A DNA stretch of 42,303 bases, from the NCBI GenBank assembly GCA_016213015.1, contig JACRCE010000073.1, positions 1 through 42,303 on the forward strand. The letters are read 5' to 3'. The notes beneath the pieces are model-generated. The model saw nothing but the letters and a program-made list of their open reading frames with translations. It did no database searches and was not told the DNA's origin. The DNA comes from Deltaproteobacteria bacterium (lineage in GTDB: Bacteria; Desulfobacterota; GWC2-55-46). A program made the position numbers and the translations under genes. This document shows, one piece after another, positions 6,973-16,887 of the stretch. Each line of letters starts with the position of its first letter. Within the stretch, counting starts at the first letter, position 1.

Positions 6973-7536
6973 ATGGGTCTTGCAGAGGACATCGTTGTAT
7001 TGGAATCGAAGATCGCAAGGCTAAAGCTGGAGTATGAGCAGTACTTCATGCGGGTCTTGAGGCGCGAGCCCGCGAACCTTCGCGCGGAGTTGGACAGATT
7101 GATGCTTTCCTACTCGGGCATAGTTACCACCAACTCCATGCTCAAGTTCAGGCTCAATAGCGCCATCGCAAAGTACAACGTCTACAGGCAGTATTGGAAC
7201 AGGACGCTCCGTGAGATAGAGGAGGGCACGTACTCCAGAAGAGGCGAAGGCGGCGTTGTGCCTGCGGCCTCCAACGGCGCGGCAAGGCAGTCTCCGCCGG
7301 ATGCCGCCGGTGCGCCTGTCGTCTCCGGCGCGGATATAAATGAGGCATATAAAAGCTACATCGCCGCAAAGCGCGAGTGCAATGAACCAACGGACGGCAT
7401 AACCGCGGAATCGTTTACCAGGAGCATAGAGGCCGCAAGGAAGAAGCTGGAGGCTCAGTACAATACGAGCGAGATCGACCTTAAGGTTTCCATAAAGGAC
7501 GGGAAGGCAAAGATAAGCATGTTGCCGAAGAAGTGA
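6973..7536 (+). CDS. Hypothetical cytoplasmic helical protein
   Basis: This 187-aa protein has no signal peptide. The first 90 residues are predicted helical and rich in charged residues (coiled coil), with aromatic positions in YEQYFMRVLRREP and KYNVYRQYWNRTLREIEEGT. A Pro/Ala/Gly linker at about 92-116 leads to a second helical region (EAYKSYIAAKRECNE) and a short beta-like end. The pattern is reminiscent of the deltaproteobacterial MXAN_5187 C-terminal-domain proteins, but that is from memory and unverified. ATG 6973 has no clear ribosome binding site. It converges on the PBP1C gene. Confidence 0.72.
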   Translation: MGLAEDIVVLESKIARLKLEYEQYFMRVLRREPANLRAELDRLMLSYSGIVTTNSMLKFRLNSAIAKYNVYRQYWNRTLREIEEGTYSRRGEGGVVPAASNGAARQSPPDAAGAPVVSGADINEAYKSYIAAKRECNEPTDGITAESFTRSIEAARKKLEAQYNTSEIDLKVSIKDGKAKISMLPKK

Positions 7537-7559
7537 GCGTCGCCGCAATATGAATCGAG

Positions 7560-9929
7560 CTACTCCACCTTTATCTTGATTGAATCCCCGACGTCGTCCG
7601 GAGTCGAGATGCTTATGGTGTGAGGCCCCCTTTCAGGCTTCCAATATACGTGGTAAGGGGGGGCCGCCTTTTTATACGACTGGCCGTCTATGAACCATTC
7701 GACGTGCTTTACCGGTTTATCCGATATAGCCTCAAGTTTGATCTTCTGTTCAGCGCCGCGCTTTTCAAGGATGAATCCGTCGTTAGGGAGGGGATAGGTT
7801 ATTCTGACCGCGTAGTCGGCGTCAGCGGCGCGGCCTACATGTTTTTTCTCGTCCGCGTTTCCTATCGAATAGCGCCCGTTTTTGCCGATGCGCGCTTCAT
7901 CCTGCGGGGCATCGAGCGCCGCCGTCGGCATACCCTTTAATCCGTAGTTGCCCGCTGTCCCCGTTTTTTTCTTGTCAAAGACCCATGACGCATAAGCGGC
8001 AGGGAGCTTATGAAGAGAATCGGCGTCGTCGTGAAATGAGCAGGTCTTGGTCGGTTCGCCGCCCTTTATAAAAAATTCATCCGTAAGGTGAGGGCAAAAG
8101 CGCCCCGGCTTCATCCCTGAGATGCCGCATACCTTTGCGCTGACAACGCCCGCGGGCCGGTCGGGTATCGACGGGGATTTGTTCCTGTACAGCAGTTTCA
8201 TTACGTCGTTCAATATGGGGCCTGCGCCCTCGGCGCCGCTCAGGTTGAACGTGGGGTTGCCTTCAAAGTTTCCGGTCCATACCCCGACCGTATATTCAGG
8301 CGTATATCCGATTGCCCAGCCGTCCCTGTACTTGGTGCTGGTGCCGGTCTTGATCGACACCCGGAAGGGATACCTCATGGCCTCGGCGTTGCCGAACGTG
8401 ATAAACCTTGCGGACGGGTCGGACAGGATGTCGGAGATGATGAAGGCGGCCTCTTCCGAAAACACGCGCGCCTCATCCGAACCGTGGTCCCGCGTCGTTG
8501 ACGGGGCAAGCGTGTATTTGAGCGGCCGCAGTACGCCCTTGTTTGCAAGCGCTGCATAAGCAGAGACAAGCCTTTCAATAGTTACCTCGGGGTTGCCGAT
8601 TACAAGGCCAAGACCGTAGTCGGCCTCTGTCCCGGCCGTGTCATTGACGAGATCCAATTCCTTGAGCAGTTCATAAAAACGCTCCTGCCCAACGGCCTCA
8701 AGCATCTTTATGGCCGAGATGTTCAGGGAATTGCCGAGCGCCGTCCGCATAGTAACAGGCCCGTACTCTCTCCGGTCGAAGTTGAGCGGCGCATAATCGC
8801 CTTTTTGAGTCTTATATTTTCTCAGGGTGTCCTCAAGGAGCCGCGTCGCGCTCAAGCCGTCATCCAGCGCCATGCCGTAGATGAACGGCTTGAGCGTAGA
8901 GCCCGCGGAGCGCGGCGCAATCGTGCCGTTGTTGAATCCCTTGTTTTTTTCATCGAAGGAGATCGATCCGACCGAGGCCAGCGCCTGCATGGTTGGATTA
9001 TGAATCACCATCACTCCGGCTTGATGCGCGCCTCGGTAGGAAAGCCTCGCATAGTGAGACGAGACGATGCGTTCGGCCTCGGTTTGAACGGCCATGTCAA
9101 TGGTTGTATCCACCTTGCCGCGCACAGCCGGCGTTCTTTTGACAAGAAGGTCCACGAGATGCGGGGCGTCGTTGGGGAAGGACGGTCTTTGAAATGATAG
9201 TTGTTCCGACTTCGCGTGAGCGGCCTGCGTTTCCGTCAAATACCCGGCCTCGGCCATCTGCGTCAGGATACGGTCTTTCCTTGCGAGGAGGCGGGTAATA
9301 TCCTTGCCATAAGGGTGTAGCCTTCCGGGCGACTTTGGAATGGAGGCAAGAAGCGCGGCCTCTTGGACATCGAGGTCTTTTGCGGGTTTGCCGAAATACG
9401 TACGCGAGGCAAGCTCTATGCCGACGATGTTGTTGCCCATGGGCGCGCGGTTCAGATACTGCTCAAGTATCTCGTCCTTGGACAGGGTAAGCTCCATCCT
9501 GCCGGCCTTCAATATCTCGATGAGCTTGGCATGGTACGTCTTTTTTCTCGGATGCAGGAGGCGCACCGTCTGTTGGGTGATGGTGGACGCGCCCGACGTG
9601 ATCCTGCCGGCGACGAGGTTGTCCTTTACGGCCCGCGCAATCGCGGTCAGGTCGAATCCGTTATGGGAATAAAATCTCTGATCCTCGGCTGTAATGAAGG
9701 CGTTCTTTACGATGACGGGTATCTCAGAGCCCCTGAGCCATAGGCGCCGCTCGCCTTTTTCATCGGGGATGAAGCGCAGGAGCGCCCCGCTCCTGTCGAA
9801 AAACATGGCGTTGTCAAGAAGGAGCAGGGAGTTTTTATCGAAGCCGGAGGCGATGAAAAGATATAAGGCTATCAGCGCGATGGGCGTTGAAAGCAGGAGG
9901 ACGTATCTCAAAAGGCGTTTTCTTGACAT
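7560..9929 (-). CDS. pbpC: Penicillin-binding protein 1C
   Basis: This bifunctional class A enzyme makes peptidoglycan strands and is anchored by one N-terminal membrane helix (about residues 8-28). The glycosyltransferase domain has the catalytic Glu at residue 82 in TAEDQRFYSHNGFD, with ITQQTVRLL following. The transpeptidase domain shows STLKPF (nucleophile Ser), SLN and KTGTS motifs, and the C-terminus is the PBP1C-specific domain. The ATG at 9929 (MSRKRLLR) is chosen because longer in-frame starts to 10007 run into the repeat at 9962-9991. The ribosome binding site is weak. In many bacteria pbpC pairs with an alpha-2-macroglobulin gene; here only a decayed fragment of that gene lies upstream. 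Confidence 0.93.
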   Translation of the reverse strand: MSRKRLLRYVLLLSTPIALIALYLFIASGFDKNSLLLLDNAMFFDRSGALLRFIPDEKGERRLWLRGSEIPVIVKNAFITAEDQRFYSHNGFDLTAIARAVKDNLVAGRITSGASTITQQTVRLLHPRKKTYHAKLIEILKAGRMELTLSKDEILEQYLNRAPMGNNIVGIELASRTYFGKPAKDLDVQEAALLASIPKSPGRLHPYGKDITRLLARKDRILTQMAEAGYLTETQAAHAKSEQLSFQRPSFPNDAPHLVDLLVKRTPAVRGKVDTTIDMAVQTEAERIVSSHYARLSYRGAHQAGVMVIHNPTMQALASVGSISFDEKNKGFNNGTIAPRSAGSTLKPFIYGMALDDGLSATRLLEDTLRKYKTQKGDYAPLNFDRREYGPVTMRTALGNSLNISAIKMLEAVGQERFYELLKELDLVNDTAGTEADYGLGLVIGNPEVTIERLVSAYAALANKGVLRPLKYTLAPSTTRDHGSDEARVFSEEAAFIISDILSDPSARFITFGNAEAMRYPFRVSIKTGTSTKYRDGWAIGYTPEYTVGVWTGNFEGNPTFNLSGAEGAGPILNDVMKLLYRNKSPSIPDRPAGVVSAKVCGISGMKPGRFCPHLTDEFFIKGGEPTKTCSFHDDADSLHKLPAAYASWVFDKKKTGTAGNYGLKGMPTAALDAPQDEARIGKNGRYSIGNADEKKHVGRAADADYAVRITYPLPNDGFILEKRGAEQKIKLEAISDKPVKHVEWFIDGQSYKKAAPPYHVYWKPERGPHTISISTPDDVGDSIKIKVE

Positions 9930-9961
9930 GAGAGATCGGATCGTCGAAAAGGGTCGCCTAC

Positions 9962-9991
9962 CCCTCGATAGAGACATTCGAGGGCAGGCTT
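9962..9991. repeat. 29-nt CGATAGAGACATTC repeat unit
   Basis: CCTCGATAGAGACATTCGAG plus GGCAGGCTT is identical at 9963-9991 and 15263-15291, and related sequence occurs in reverse at 30261-30280. CCCTCG/CGAGGG make a small hairpin. Confidence 0.7.
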
Positions 9992-10032
9992 GGCTGACGA
10001 TTACCAATATTGCCCGTGCGGCTTGTCCCCCA

Positions 10033-10933
10033 CTATCTTGCTTCCACCGTTACCTTGCCTGTCGGCGTATAAGAGACGACGCTCGGATCGTACATCATCT
10101 GTATCTTGGACGAAGGCATGACGAACTCCCCCTCGATTACGGCGCGCGCGTAGTAACTGTACTGGTATCTGCCGCGCCACGACCTGTCCTTGAAGGCTAT
10201 CACCCTGTCGTCTCTTATCTCGAAGTAGTTGGGCACGAAACGATAGAAGCCTCCGGCATAATCCCAATCTCCCCAGTAATAACCGTTGTCATCGTCGTCC
10301 TCGTCCTGATACTCGCCCTCCTCGTCGTAATGCGCGGCCTTTTTCCGGGAGGGCCTCTTCGGTCTTTATGGCGTTGTTTATGGCCACGAATCCGGCGGGG
10401 AGGGGATCGTCAAGGACAAGGTAGTTCGCGTTGTCTCCCTCCACGTCGAGATCCAGCGTAACCTTGACCACGTCGCCGACCTTTATGGCCTTTGACCAGT
10501 CGGTATTTTCTATCCTCTTATTTATCGCAAAGCCGTTGGAGTAGCCGTCTTTAGCATAATCGTATCTCGGATACGTGATGGACAGCGAGTATGTTATCGC
10601 CGCCTTCGAGTCCACGAATACGCTGATCTCCGGTTTCTTCAGGAAGGAGGCGGCATCAAGGCTATAGATATACGGCCTTTTAGGGTCGAGGGTTATCGCG
10701 GTCTCCGGCCAGCCCTCCTGTCTGAGAGTAATCCTTAACGGCGCGTCGGCGAATGAGACGCCCTTGAAATATTCGCCGAGCGCCGCGAGCGACCAGCCTG
10801 TGTCGCTCGTGGAGGTCCAGATGCCTTCCTTGTTGACGCCGCCCATAAGCTGAGCGGCGAGGTTGCCGACAATCGCTTCTTTCGGGATGATTGCGTTGGC
10901 GGCTAAGAGCGCAATGGCCGGCTCTCTGTAGCG
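10033..10933 (-). pseudogene. Bacterial alpha-2-macroglobulin, C-terminal remnant
   Basis: The minus strand encodes the last roughly 300 residues of a bacterial alpha-2-macroglobulin (YfhM-like periplasmic protease trap). Starting near 10933 there is helical thioester-domain-type sequence (REPAIALLAANAIIPKEAIV, then TSTSDTGWSLAALGEYFKG). The receptor-binding-like region follows (YLVLDDPLPAGFVAINNAIK). The N-terminal more than 1000 residues are absent. A one-base shift near 10336-10346 (GGCC next to five T) breaks the frame. Removing one base continues AAHYDEEGEYQDEDDDNGYY into the terminal 67-aa segment with VIEGEFVMPSSKIQMMYDP. So it is doubly broken. It lies just upstream of pbpC, its usual partner. 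Confidence 0.82.
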
Positions 10934-10939
10934 GTTTTT

Positions 10940-11419
10940 TTGATTGTCGCTGTCGCGGCTTCAGCCTGCAATAAGAAGGAGGAGGCGTCGCCAACCCATG
11001 CTGTATCGGCAAAGCCTGAGCCGGTAAACGCCACAGGCACGGTTCGAGAGACGTCGATTGAGGCGAAGCCCGTTGAGACTGTGGTTGTGCCGGACAACGT
11101 GAAGACAAAGTTCAAGGACGTCAAGATAGATGTCTTGAGCAGGCAGGACAACAAAAAGACCGTCGTTAACGTGCCCATAGGAGGCGCGTCAACCGTATCA
11201 GGCATGACGATAACGGTCAAGAACTTTTTGCCTGACTTCAAGATGGAAGACGGCAAGATAACCTCAGCGTCAAACGAGCTCAATAATCCGGCGGCCTACA
11301 TAACCGTGGCAGAAGGCGGCAAGGAAATATACGCGGGCTGGTTCTTTGCCAACCATCCTTCCATGAACCGTTTCGATCATCCGAACTTCGAGGTAACGCT
11401 GGCGGGGCACGGGAAATAA
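10940..11419 (+). CDS. DUF2155-like lipoprotein, start probably lost
   Basis: The product resembles deltaproteobacterial DUF2155 proteins: a globular C-terminal domain (VNVPIGGASTVSGMTITVKN, then NPAAYITVAEGGKEIYAGWF and HPNFEVTLAG). A lipobox-like ASAC precedes it after a hydrophobic stretch, so it should be an envelope lipoprotein of unknown function. The only start in frame is TTG 10940, without a ribosome binding site and leaving no charged n-region. The frame stays open upstream to a TAA at 10904-10906, and its codons (GRLSVAVFLIVAVAASAC) continue the signal peptide. This suggests the true 5' end was removed at a junction around 10915-10925, where the alpha-2-macroglobulin fragment also breaks off. 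Confidence 0.7.
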   Translation: MIVAVAASACNKKEEASPTHAVSAKPEPVNATGTVRETSIEAKPVETVVVPDNVKTKFKDVKIDVLSRQDNKKTVVNVPIGGASTVSGMTITVKNFLPDFKMEDGKITSASNELNNPAAYITVAEGGKEIYAGWFFANHPSMNRFDHPNFEVTLAGHGK

Positions 11420-11421
11420 AA

Positions 11422-11519
11422 TAAGGGAAGCTCTGATTAATTCGCCGACCCGTCATTCTCGCGCAGCGTAGAATCTCGTCTTCAAGGAAATCAACAACTT
11501 AGAGTCAGAGGTTCCCTAA
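11422..11519 (-). repeat. Type-1 miniature element, internally deleted
   Basis: Both termini are present (AGGGAAGCTCTGATTAATTC at the left, GAGGTTCCCT at the right), as is the GACCCGTCATTCTCGCGCAG segment. The section that normally carries the 72-bp element and the GTCATTGCGAG part is missing. About 98 bp, reverse orientation compared with 1353-1555. Confidence 0.75.
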
Positions 11520-11553
11520 GAAGAAAGACGCCCGCATTACTTTGCCTCGCAAT

Positions 11554-11582
11554 AAAAAAATCGCCAAAAGGGCGATTTTTTT
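11554..11582. terminator. Bidirectional rho-independent terminator
   Basis: Stem ATCGCC (11560-11565) / GGCGAT (11571-11576) is flanked by seven A on one side and seven T on the other. It can end the lipoprotein transcript from the left and the atp operon from the right. Confidence 0.85.
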
Positions 11583-11629
11583 GCTTTTTTACCTGAAAAA
11601 AAGTCCGGCAGGATGTTACCGTTTTGCAA

Positions 11630-11659
11630 CTCGTTCCCAAGCCGGAGCTTGGGAACGAG
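11630..11659. repeat. Perfect 13-bp hairpin
   Basis: CTCGTTCCCAAGC, loop CGGA, then GCTTGGGAACGAG. A related GTTCCCACG...CGTGGGAAC hairpin lies at 30246-30297. It is a dispersed palindrome with no T-tail. Confidence 0.7.
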
Positions 11660-11679
11660 CGCGAATTAAAAGTTTTTGG

Positions 11680-11705
11680 CTCACCTTTTTTACAAAAAAG
11701 GTGAG
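11680..11705. terminator. Hairpin directly after atpC
   Basis: CTCACCTTTTTT (11680-11691) pairs with AAAAAAGGTGAG (11694-11705), immediately downstream of the atpC stop on the minus strand. There is no separate T-run, so its terminating strength is uncertain; the terminator at 11554-11582 is the better one. Confidence 0.5.
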
Positions 11706-12115
11706 TTACCGGCCGCCTTCCTTCACCCGTATTCTCGTCATGTTAAGTTCGATGTTGTCAACGGTTGCCATGTATTGAGGGTCTTCGGGCAAGAGCGTCT
11801 GCATGGCCTCTTCCGATTCGGCAAGGGCGCTTCGCGCCGCGTCAAGGTCGATCTCATCGGCGGTCTCGGCAACGTCAACCAAGAGGAGCGTTCTTTCGGA
11901 GTTCACCTCTGCGTAGCCCTTGCCGACGGCGAGGGTGCCGGCTTCGGAGCCTGATTTGTATGTAAGCACGCCCGGCGCAAGGATCGTCGTGAACTGCGTA
12001 TGCCCGGCAAGCACGCCGAACTCGCCCATGGCCCCCGGGGCTTGAACCTCGGTAACCTCTTTTGAAAAGAGCCGCTTTGCGGGCGTTACTATCTCAAGCC
12101 GGAATGTGTCGGCCA

Positions 12116-12116
<1 letters not shown>
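11706..12116 (-). CDS. atpC: ATP synthase epsilon subunit
   Basis: This 136-aa F1 epsilon subunit is part of the rotating central stalk and an inhibitor of ATP hydrolysis. It shows an N-terminal beta-sandwich opening (FRLEIVTPAKRLFSKEVTEV, then GAMGEFGVLAGHTQFTT) and a C-terminal helical hairpin (about residues 88-132). Its ATG overlaps the atpD stop by one base (TAATG), indicating translational coupling. It is the last gene of the operon. Confidence 0.95.
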
Positions 12117-13555
<1,439 letters not shown>

Positions 13556-13571
13556 TTATAGCTATATGTCA

Positions 13572-13599
13572 TATATAGGCAATATATTTTTCTTGACAA
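13572..13599 (-). promoter_or_regulatory. Predicted internal promoter for atpD-atpC
   Basis: On the minus strand TTGTCA (13599-13594), 16 nt and TATATA (13577-13572) form a sigma70-like site upstream of atpD. It may compensate for the insertion of foreign DNA into the operon. Confidence 0.4.
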
Positions 13600-13621
13600 C
13601 TGTCTGACACTTGTCTAATAT
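13593..13621 (+). promoter_or_regulatory. Predicted plus-strand sigma70 promoter
   Basis: Consensus TTGACA (13593-13598), a 17-nt spacer and TAATAT (13616-13621) point away from atpD into the small hairpin region. It overlaps the minus-strand candidate at 13572-13599. Confidence 0.5.
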
Positions 13622-13627
13622 TAAATC

Positions 13628-13711
13628 AGATAAAGCCCCCATCGTTGCACCGCAACAATGGGCATATTAACTCCAAGGGGTTGAAAGCAATTTCAACCCC
13701 TTGCTTATTTT
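13628..13711 (+). ncRNA. Candidate small RNA with two hairpins
   Basis: About 7 nt after the plus-strand promoter a transcript would contain hairpin 1, CCCATCGTTGC/GCAACAATGGG (13638-13662, one mismatch). Hairpin 2 is AAGGGGTTGAAA-GCAA-TTTCAACCCCTT (13675-13702, 12 bp perfect, tetraloop), followed by the T-rich TGCTTATTTT that would act as terminator. The length would be about 84 nt. It ends at the stop codon of the convergent NYN gene. No known RNA family is recognised, and the alternative is that both hairpins only serve the minus-strand transcript. Confidence 0.4.
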
Positions 13712-14279
13712 ACGACAGCCAACAGTCTTTCAAAAAGGCTGCATCTAAGTCTACAAACTTATCGCATACCCGCATTAACTGCTTTGAATGCCCCATATTA
13801 ACATAAGCATTCTCAACATGCTTACCTAAATCTTTTACTCCCTTAATGGCTTTCTCAAAATCTCCATCTCCTGACACTAAGATTGCAGTATCATAAATAT
13901 TCTTAAATCCCATCGTCAGCATATCAACTGCTATTGATACATCTATGCCTTTTTCATTATGGGATACAATGCGTTCACTTGCTTTACAATTTGAACATAT
14001 TGCGGCTCTTTCTCTTCTAACCAACCTTCCTAAAGTCGTCTCAAAGTATTGAATTTTATCCAGATACGAAAAAATTTTTTGTTGTTCCTTATAGCGAATG
14101 GGATCTTCATTTTGATCGACAGGGACATTATAATAATATGTCCTTACAAGTTTTCTTCCATTGGCGAGTTTGTGTGCGATTTTTCCGAAATCCACCTTTG
14201 TTTTTTTGTGGCTTGTTTTTAGTCCGTGATAAAAATTACTGCCGTCTATAAAAATTACAACCCTCTCTTCGGTTGGCAT
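13710..14279 (-). CDS. NYN/LabA-like PIN-fold nuclease domain protein
   Basis: This 189-aa protein of the NYN (LabA/DUF88) family is a PIN-like predicted ribonuclease. The acidic residues expected to bind metal are present: D12 in FIDGSNFYHGL, D113/D119 in GIDVSIAVDM, and D138/D140 in VSGDGDFEKA. It has a good ribosome binding site (GGAGGT) before ATG 14279. Base composition is clearly more AT-rich than all neighbouring atp genes, and the gene splits atpG from atpD, where no extra gene is normally found. It therefore looks like a recent insertion, co-transcribed with the operon. Substrate and role are unknown. Confidence 0.88.
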   Translation of the reverse strand: MPTEERVVIFIDGSNFYHGLKTSHKKTKVDFGKIAHKLANGRKLVRTYYYNVPVDQNEDPIRYKEQQKIFSYLDKIQYFETTLGRLVRRERAAICSNCKASERIVSHNEKGIDVSIAVDMLTMGFKNIYDTAILVSGDGDFEKAIKGVKDLGKHVENAYVNMGHSKQLMRVCDKFVDLDAAFLKDCWLS

Positions 14280-14323
14280 TCCCTATACCTCCGAACTTAG
14301 ATGTTCTGGATATGCAAATACCA

Positions 14324-15202
14324 TTACTTCAACGCCTCTGCCCCGCCGATAATCTCCATCAGCTCCTTGGTGATGGCCGCCTGACGGAGCCTGTTGTACT
14401 TGAGCGTAAGAGCGCCCATCATCTGAGTGGCGTTCTTCGAGGCCGAGTCCATAGCCGTCATGCGCGCGCCGTGCTCGCTCGCGGCCGATTCGAGCATTGC
14501 CTTGAATACCTGAATCTGAACGTACCTCGGAAGAAGCGATGAGAGCAGAGCTTCCCTGGACGGCTCGAATATAGGCTCTATGCCGTGCTTTTCCTGAGCC
14601 TCTTGATTCTCAGCCTCCGCAGGCGGCGTGGAAATAGGCAATATCCTCTGCGCCACGGGGCGTTGCGTGAGCGCTGATTTGAACTCCGTGTATACCATGT
14701 ATACTTCCTTGACCTCGCCCTTGAGAAACGACTCCATGACGACCTCGGCTATCTTGACCGCGTCCGCGTATTGCGGCCGTTTAGAGCCTAACGGCCTTGA
14801 CTGGAGGATGCTTGCGGAACTCCTCTTGAAGTATTCGACGCCCCTCCTGCCGAGAAGGTAAAGATTCGTGTCGGAGGCGTCCCTTTCGCGCAGGAATCGT
14901 TCGACCGTCCGCAGGATCACGGCGTTGAAACTGCCGCAAAGCCCCCTGTCCGAGGTAAGCAGTAAGGCCGCCACCTTGTTTGTCTCAGCCTTTGAGCTGA
15001 GGAGAGGGTGGCTGTCGGGTGAAGCGGTGGAGGACAGGGACAACGTCAACTCCTGTATGCTCGCGGCATAAGGCCTGGCCGCGGTTATCTCGTCTTGCGC
15101 CCTTTTGAGCTTTGCCGCCGAGACCATCTTCATGGCCTTGGTTATCTGTTTGGTGTTCTTGACGCTCTTTATGCGTCGTTTTATGTCTTTAAGCGATGGC
15201 AT
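14324..15202 (-). CDS. atpG: ATP synthase gamma subunit
   Basis: This 292-aa F1 gamma subunit is the central rotor shaft. It shows the family N-terminus (IKRRIKSVKNTKQITKAMKM), the TSDRGLCGSFN segment and the C-terminal helix KYNRLRQAAITKELMEIIGG. It is preceded by a 166-nt gap of repeats (15203-15368) instead of the usual tight spacing to atpA, and followed 44 nt later by the NYN gene. The ribosome binding site is modest. Confidence 0.96.
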   Translation of the reverse strand: MPSLKDIKRRIKSVKNTKQITKAMKMVSAAKLKRAQDEITAARPYAASIQELTLSLSSTASPDSHPLLSSKAETNKVAALLLTSDRGLCGSFNAVILRTVERFLRERDASDTNLYLLGRRGVEYFKRSSASILQSRPLGSKRPQYADAVKIAEVVMESFLKGEVKEVYMVYTEFKSALTQRPVAQRILPISTPPAEAENQEAQEKHGIEPIFEPSREALLSSLLPRYVQIQVFKAMLESAASEHGARMTAMDSASKNATQMMGALTLKYNRLRQAAITKELMEIIGGAEALK

Positions 15203-15368
15203 TTATGGTTTCCAGTCCTTACCTTTCTTGAAAGAAAGGCAGGCCCCCCGATAGAGACATTCCCTCGATAGAGACATTCGAGGGCAGGCTTAGGCAGGCT
15301 CCGATACCGTGTACGTGAACCGTGTAAAATCTTTTACCGTCACGGACAACGGTCACGGTTCACTGTAG
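15203..15368. repeat. Repeat-filled gap between atpA and atpG
   Basis: The gap holds three repeat types. One is hairpin CCTTTCTT/AAGAAAGG (15222-15239, GGCAGGC family). The second is two tandem CGATAGAGACATTC units, one being the 29-nt copy 15263-15291. The third is a family-3 palindrome (15306-15363, ACCGTGTACGTGAACCGTG to CACGGTTCAC). All are inside one operon transcript. Confidence 0.7.
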
Positions 15369-16883
15369 TTATTTCTGTTCCGCTACGAACAGTCCCTTGA
15401 ACTCGTCAAGCGCCTTGTTCAGTCTTTGCTTGAGATCGGCGTCTATGTTCTTCTTATCCCGAACCTCGTTTAATACGTCCGAGCGTCTGGATTCGAAGAA
15501 GTCCATAAGCCCCTCCTCGTACCTCTTGAGCGCGCTTGTCGGATATGAGTCGACGTACCCGTTGGTGGCCGCGTAGATTACGATGACCTGCTTTTCGACC
15601 GGAAGCGGCTTGTACTGCCCCTGTTTCAATATCTCCACGAGCCTTGCGCCCCTTGCAAGCTGTTTTTGAGTGGCAGGGTCCAAGTCTGAGCCGAACTGAG
15701 CGAATGCGGCAAGCTCCCTGTACTGGGCAAGCTCAAGCCTCAAGGTTCCCGCGACCTGCTTCATGGCCTTTATTTGCGCCGAGCCGCCGACGCGGGAGAC
15801 CGAAAGCCCGACGTTGATGGCCGGCCTTATGCCGGAGTAGAAAAGGTCGGTTTCAAGGTAAATCTGTCCGTCGGTAATGGATATGACGTTTGTCGGGATG
15901 TAGGCCGATACGTCTCCTGCCTGCGTCTCGATTACCGGAAGCGCGGTAAGCGAGCCGCCGCCAAGCTCGTCCGATAGTTTAGCGGCCCTCTCGAGAAGCC
16001 TTGAGTGGAGATAAAAAACGTCCCCGGGATATGCCTCGCGTCCCGGCGGTCTTCTCAAAAGGAGGGACAACTGTCTGTAGGCCACGGCGTGTTTGGAAAG
16101 GTCGTCGTATACGATGAGCGCGTGCTTGCCGTTGTCCCTGAAGTACTCGCCGATGGCGCATCCGGTGTACGGGGCGATGAACTGCAACGGAGCAGGGTGC
16201 GAGGCCGTTGCTGCGACCACGACCGTATAGTCCATTGCGCCGAACTGCCTGAGTTTTTCCACTATCTGCGCCACGGTGGACTGTTTTTGCCCGATGGCCA
16301 CGTATATGCAGAAGACGTCAAGACCCTTCTGGTTGATTATGGTGTCTATGGCGACCGCGGTTTTTCCGGTCTGCCTGTCTCCGATGATAAGCTCCCGTTG
16401 ACCGCGTCCGATGGGTATCATGCCGTCTATGGCCTTGATGCCGGTCTGGAGCGGCTCCTTGACCGACTTTCTCGCGACGATGCCCGGGGCCTTTATCTCG
16501 ACGCGCTTCATCTCTGCGGCTTCGATAGGCCCTTTGTCGTCAATGGGCTGGCCAAGGGCGTTGACGACCCGGCCCATGAGAGAGGCGCCCACCGGAACCT
16601 CGACTATCTTTCCGGTGCGTTTTACCGTGTCGCCTTCCTTGATCGTGTGGCACTCGCCGAGGATGGCCGCGCCGACGTTATCCTCCTCAAGGTTCAAGAC
16701 CATGCCGTATATCTGTCCCGGAAACTCCAACAGCTCTCCGGCCATGGCCTTTTCAAGGCCGTATATCCTGGCTATGCCGTCGCCGACCGAGATGACGGCG
16801 CCGACCTCTTTTATGTCAATCTCTTTTTCAAAGCCCTGTATCTGCGTCTTTATCAGCTGGCTTATCTCTCCGACGTTTATCAT
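15369..16883 (-). CDS. atpA: ATP synthase alpha subunit
   Basis: This 504-aa F1 alpha subunit has the standard length. It shows the nucleotide-binding GDRQTGKT at residues 168-175, the [16 protein letters not shown] segment and the [20 protein letters not shown] region. It binds non-catalytic ATP and forms the alpha3beta3 head. It starts 4 nt after the atpH stop, with AAGGGGCG ahead of the ATG. Confidence 0.97.
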   Translation of the reverse strand: MINVGEISQLIKTQIQGFEKEIDIKEVGAVISVGDGIARIYGLEKAMAGELLEFPGQIYGMVLNLEEDNVGAAILGECHTIKEGDTVKRTGKIVEVPVGASLMGRVVNALGQPIDDKGPIEAAEMKRVEIKAPGIVARKSVKEPLQTGIKAIDGMIPIGRGQRELIIGDRQTGKTAVAIDTIINQKGLDVFCIYVAIGQKQSTVAQIVEKLRQFGAMDYTVVVAATASHPAPLQFIAPYTGCAIGEYFRDNGKHALIVYDDLSKHAVAYRQLSLLLRRPPGREAYPGDVFYLHSRLLERAAKLSDELGGGSLTALPVIETQAGDVSAYIPTNVISITDGQIYLETDLFYSGIRPAINVGLSVSRVGGSAQIKAMKQVAGTLRLELAQYRELAAFAQFGSDLDPATQKQLARGARLVEILKQGQYKPLPVEKQVIVIYAATNGYVDSYPTSALKRYEEGLMDFFESRRSDVLNEVRDKKNIDADLKQRLNKALDEFKGLFVAEQK

Positions 16884-16887
16884 GACT

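Noticed and set aside
9927-10007. Longer PBP1C N-terminus from 10007
   Set aside because: The extra 26 residues are translated from a dispersed repeat (9962-9991) and precede the natural basic plus hydrophobic anchor.
10680-11108. 142-codon minus-strand open frame across the pseudogene junction
   Set aside because: It is in a different frame from the alpha-2-macroglobulin sequence, is rich in Arg/Pro/Ser/Gln with no family resemblance, and overlaps the lipoprotein signal region.
11542-11778. Open frame 11542-11778 as a gene
   Set aside because: It runs through a terminator and two hairpins and then antisense to atpC; it has no ribosome binding site.
13675-13702. GTTGAAA...TTTCAAC hairpin as a CRISPR repeat remnant
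   Set aside because: There is a single copy, it is a perfect stem with tetraloop and T-tail, and it has no neighbouring repeat or spacer.
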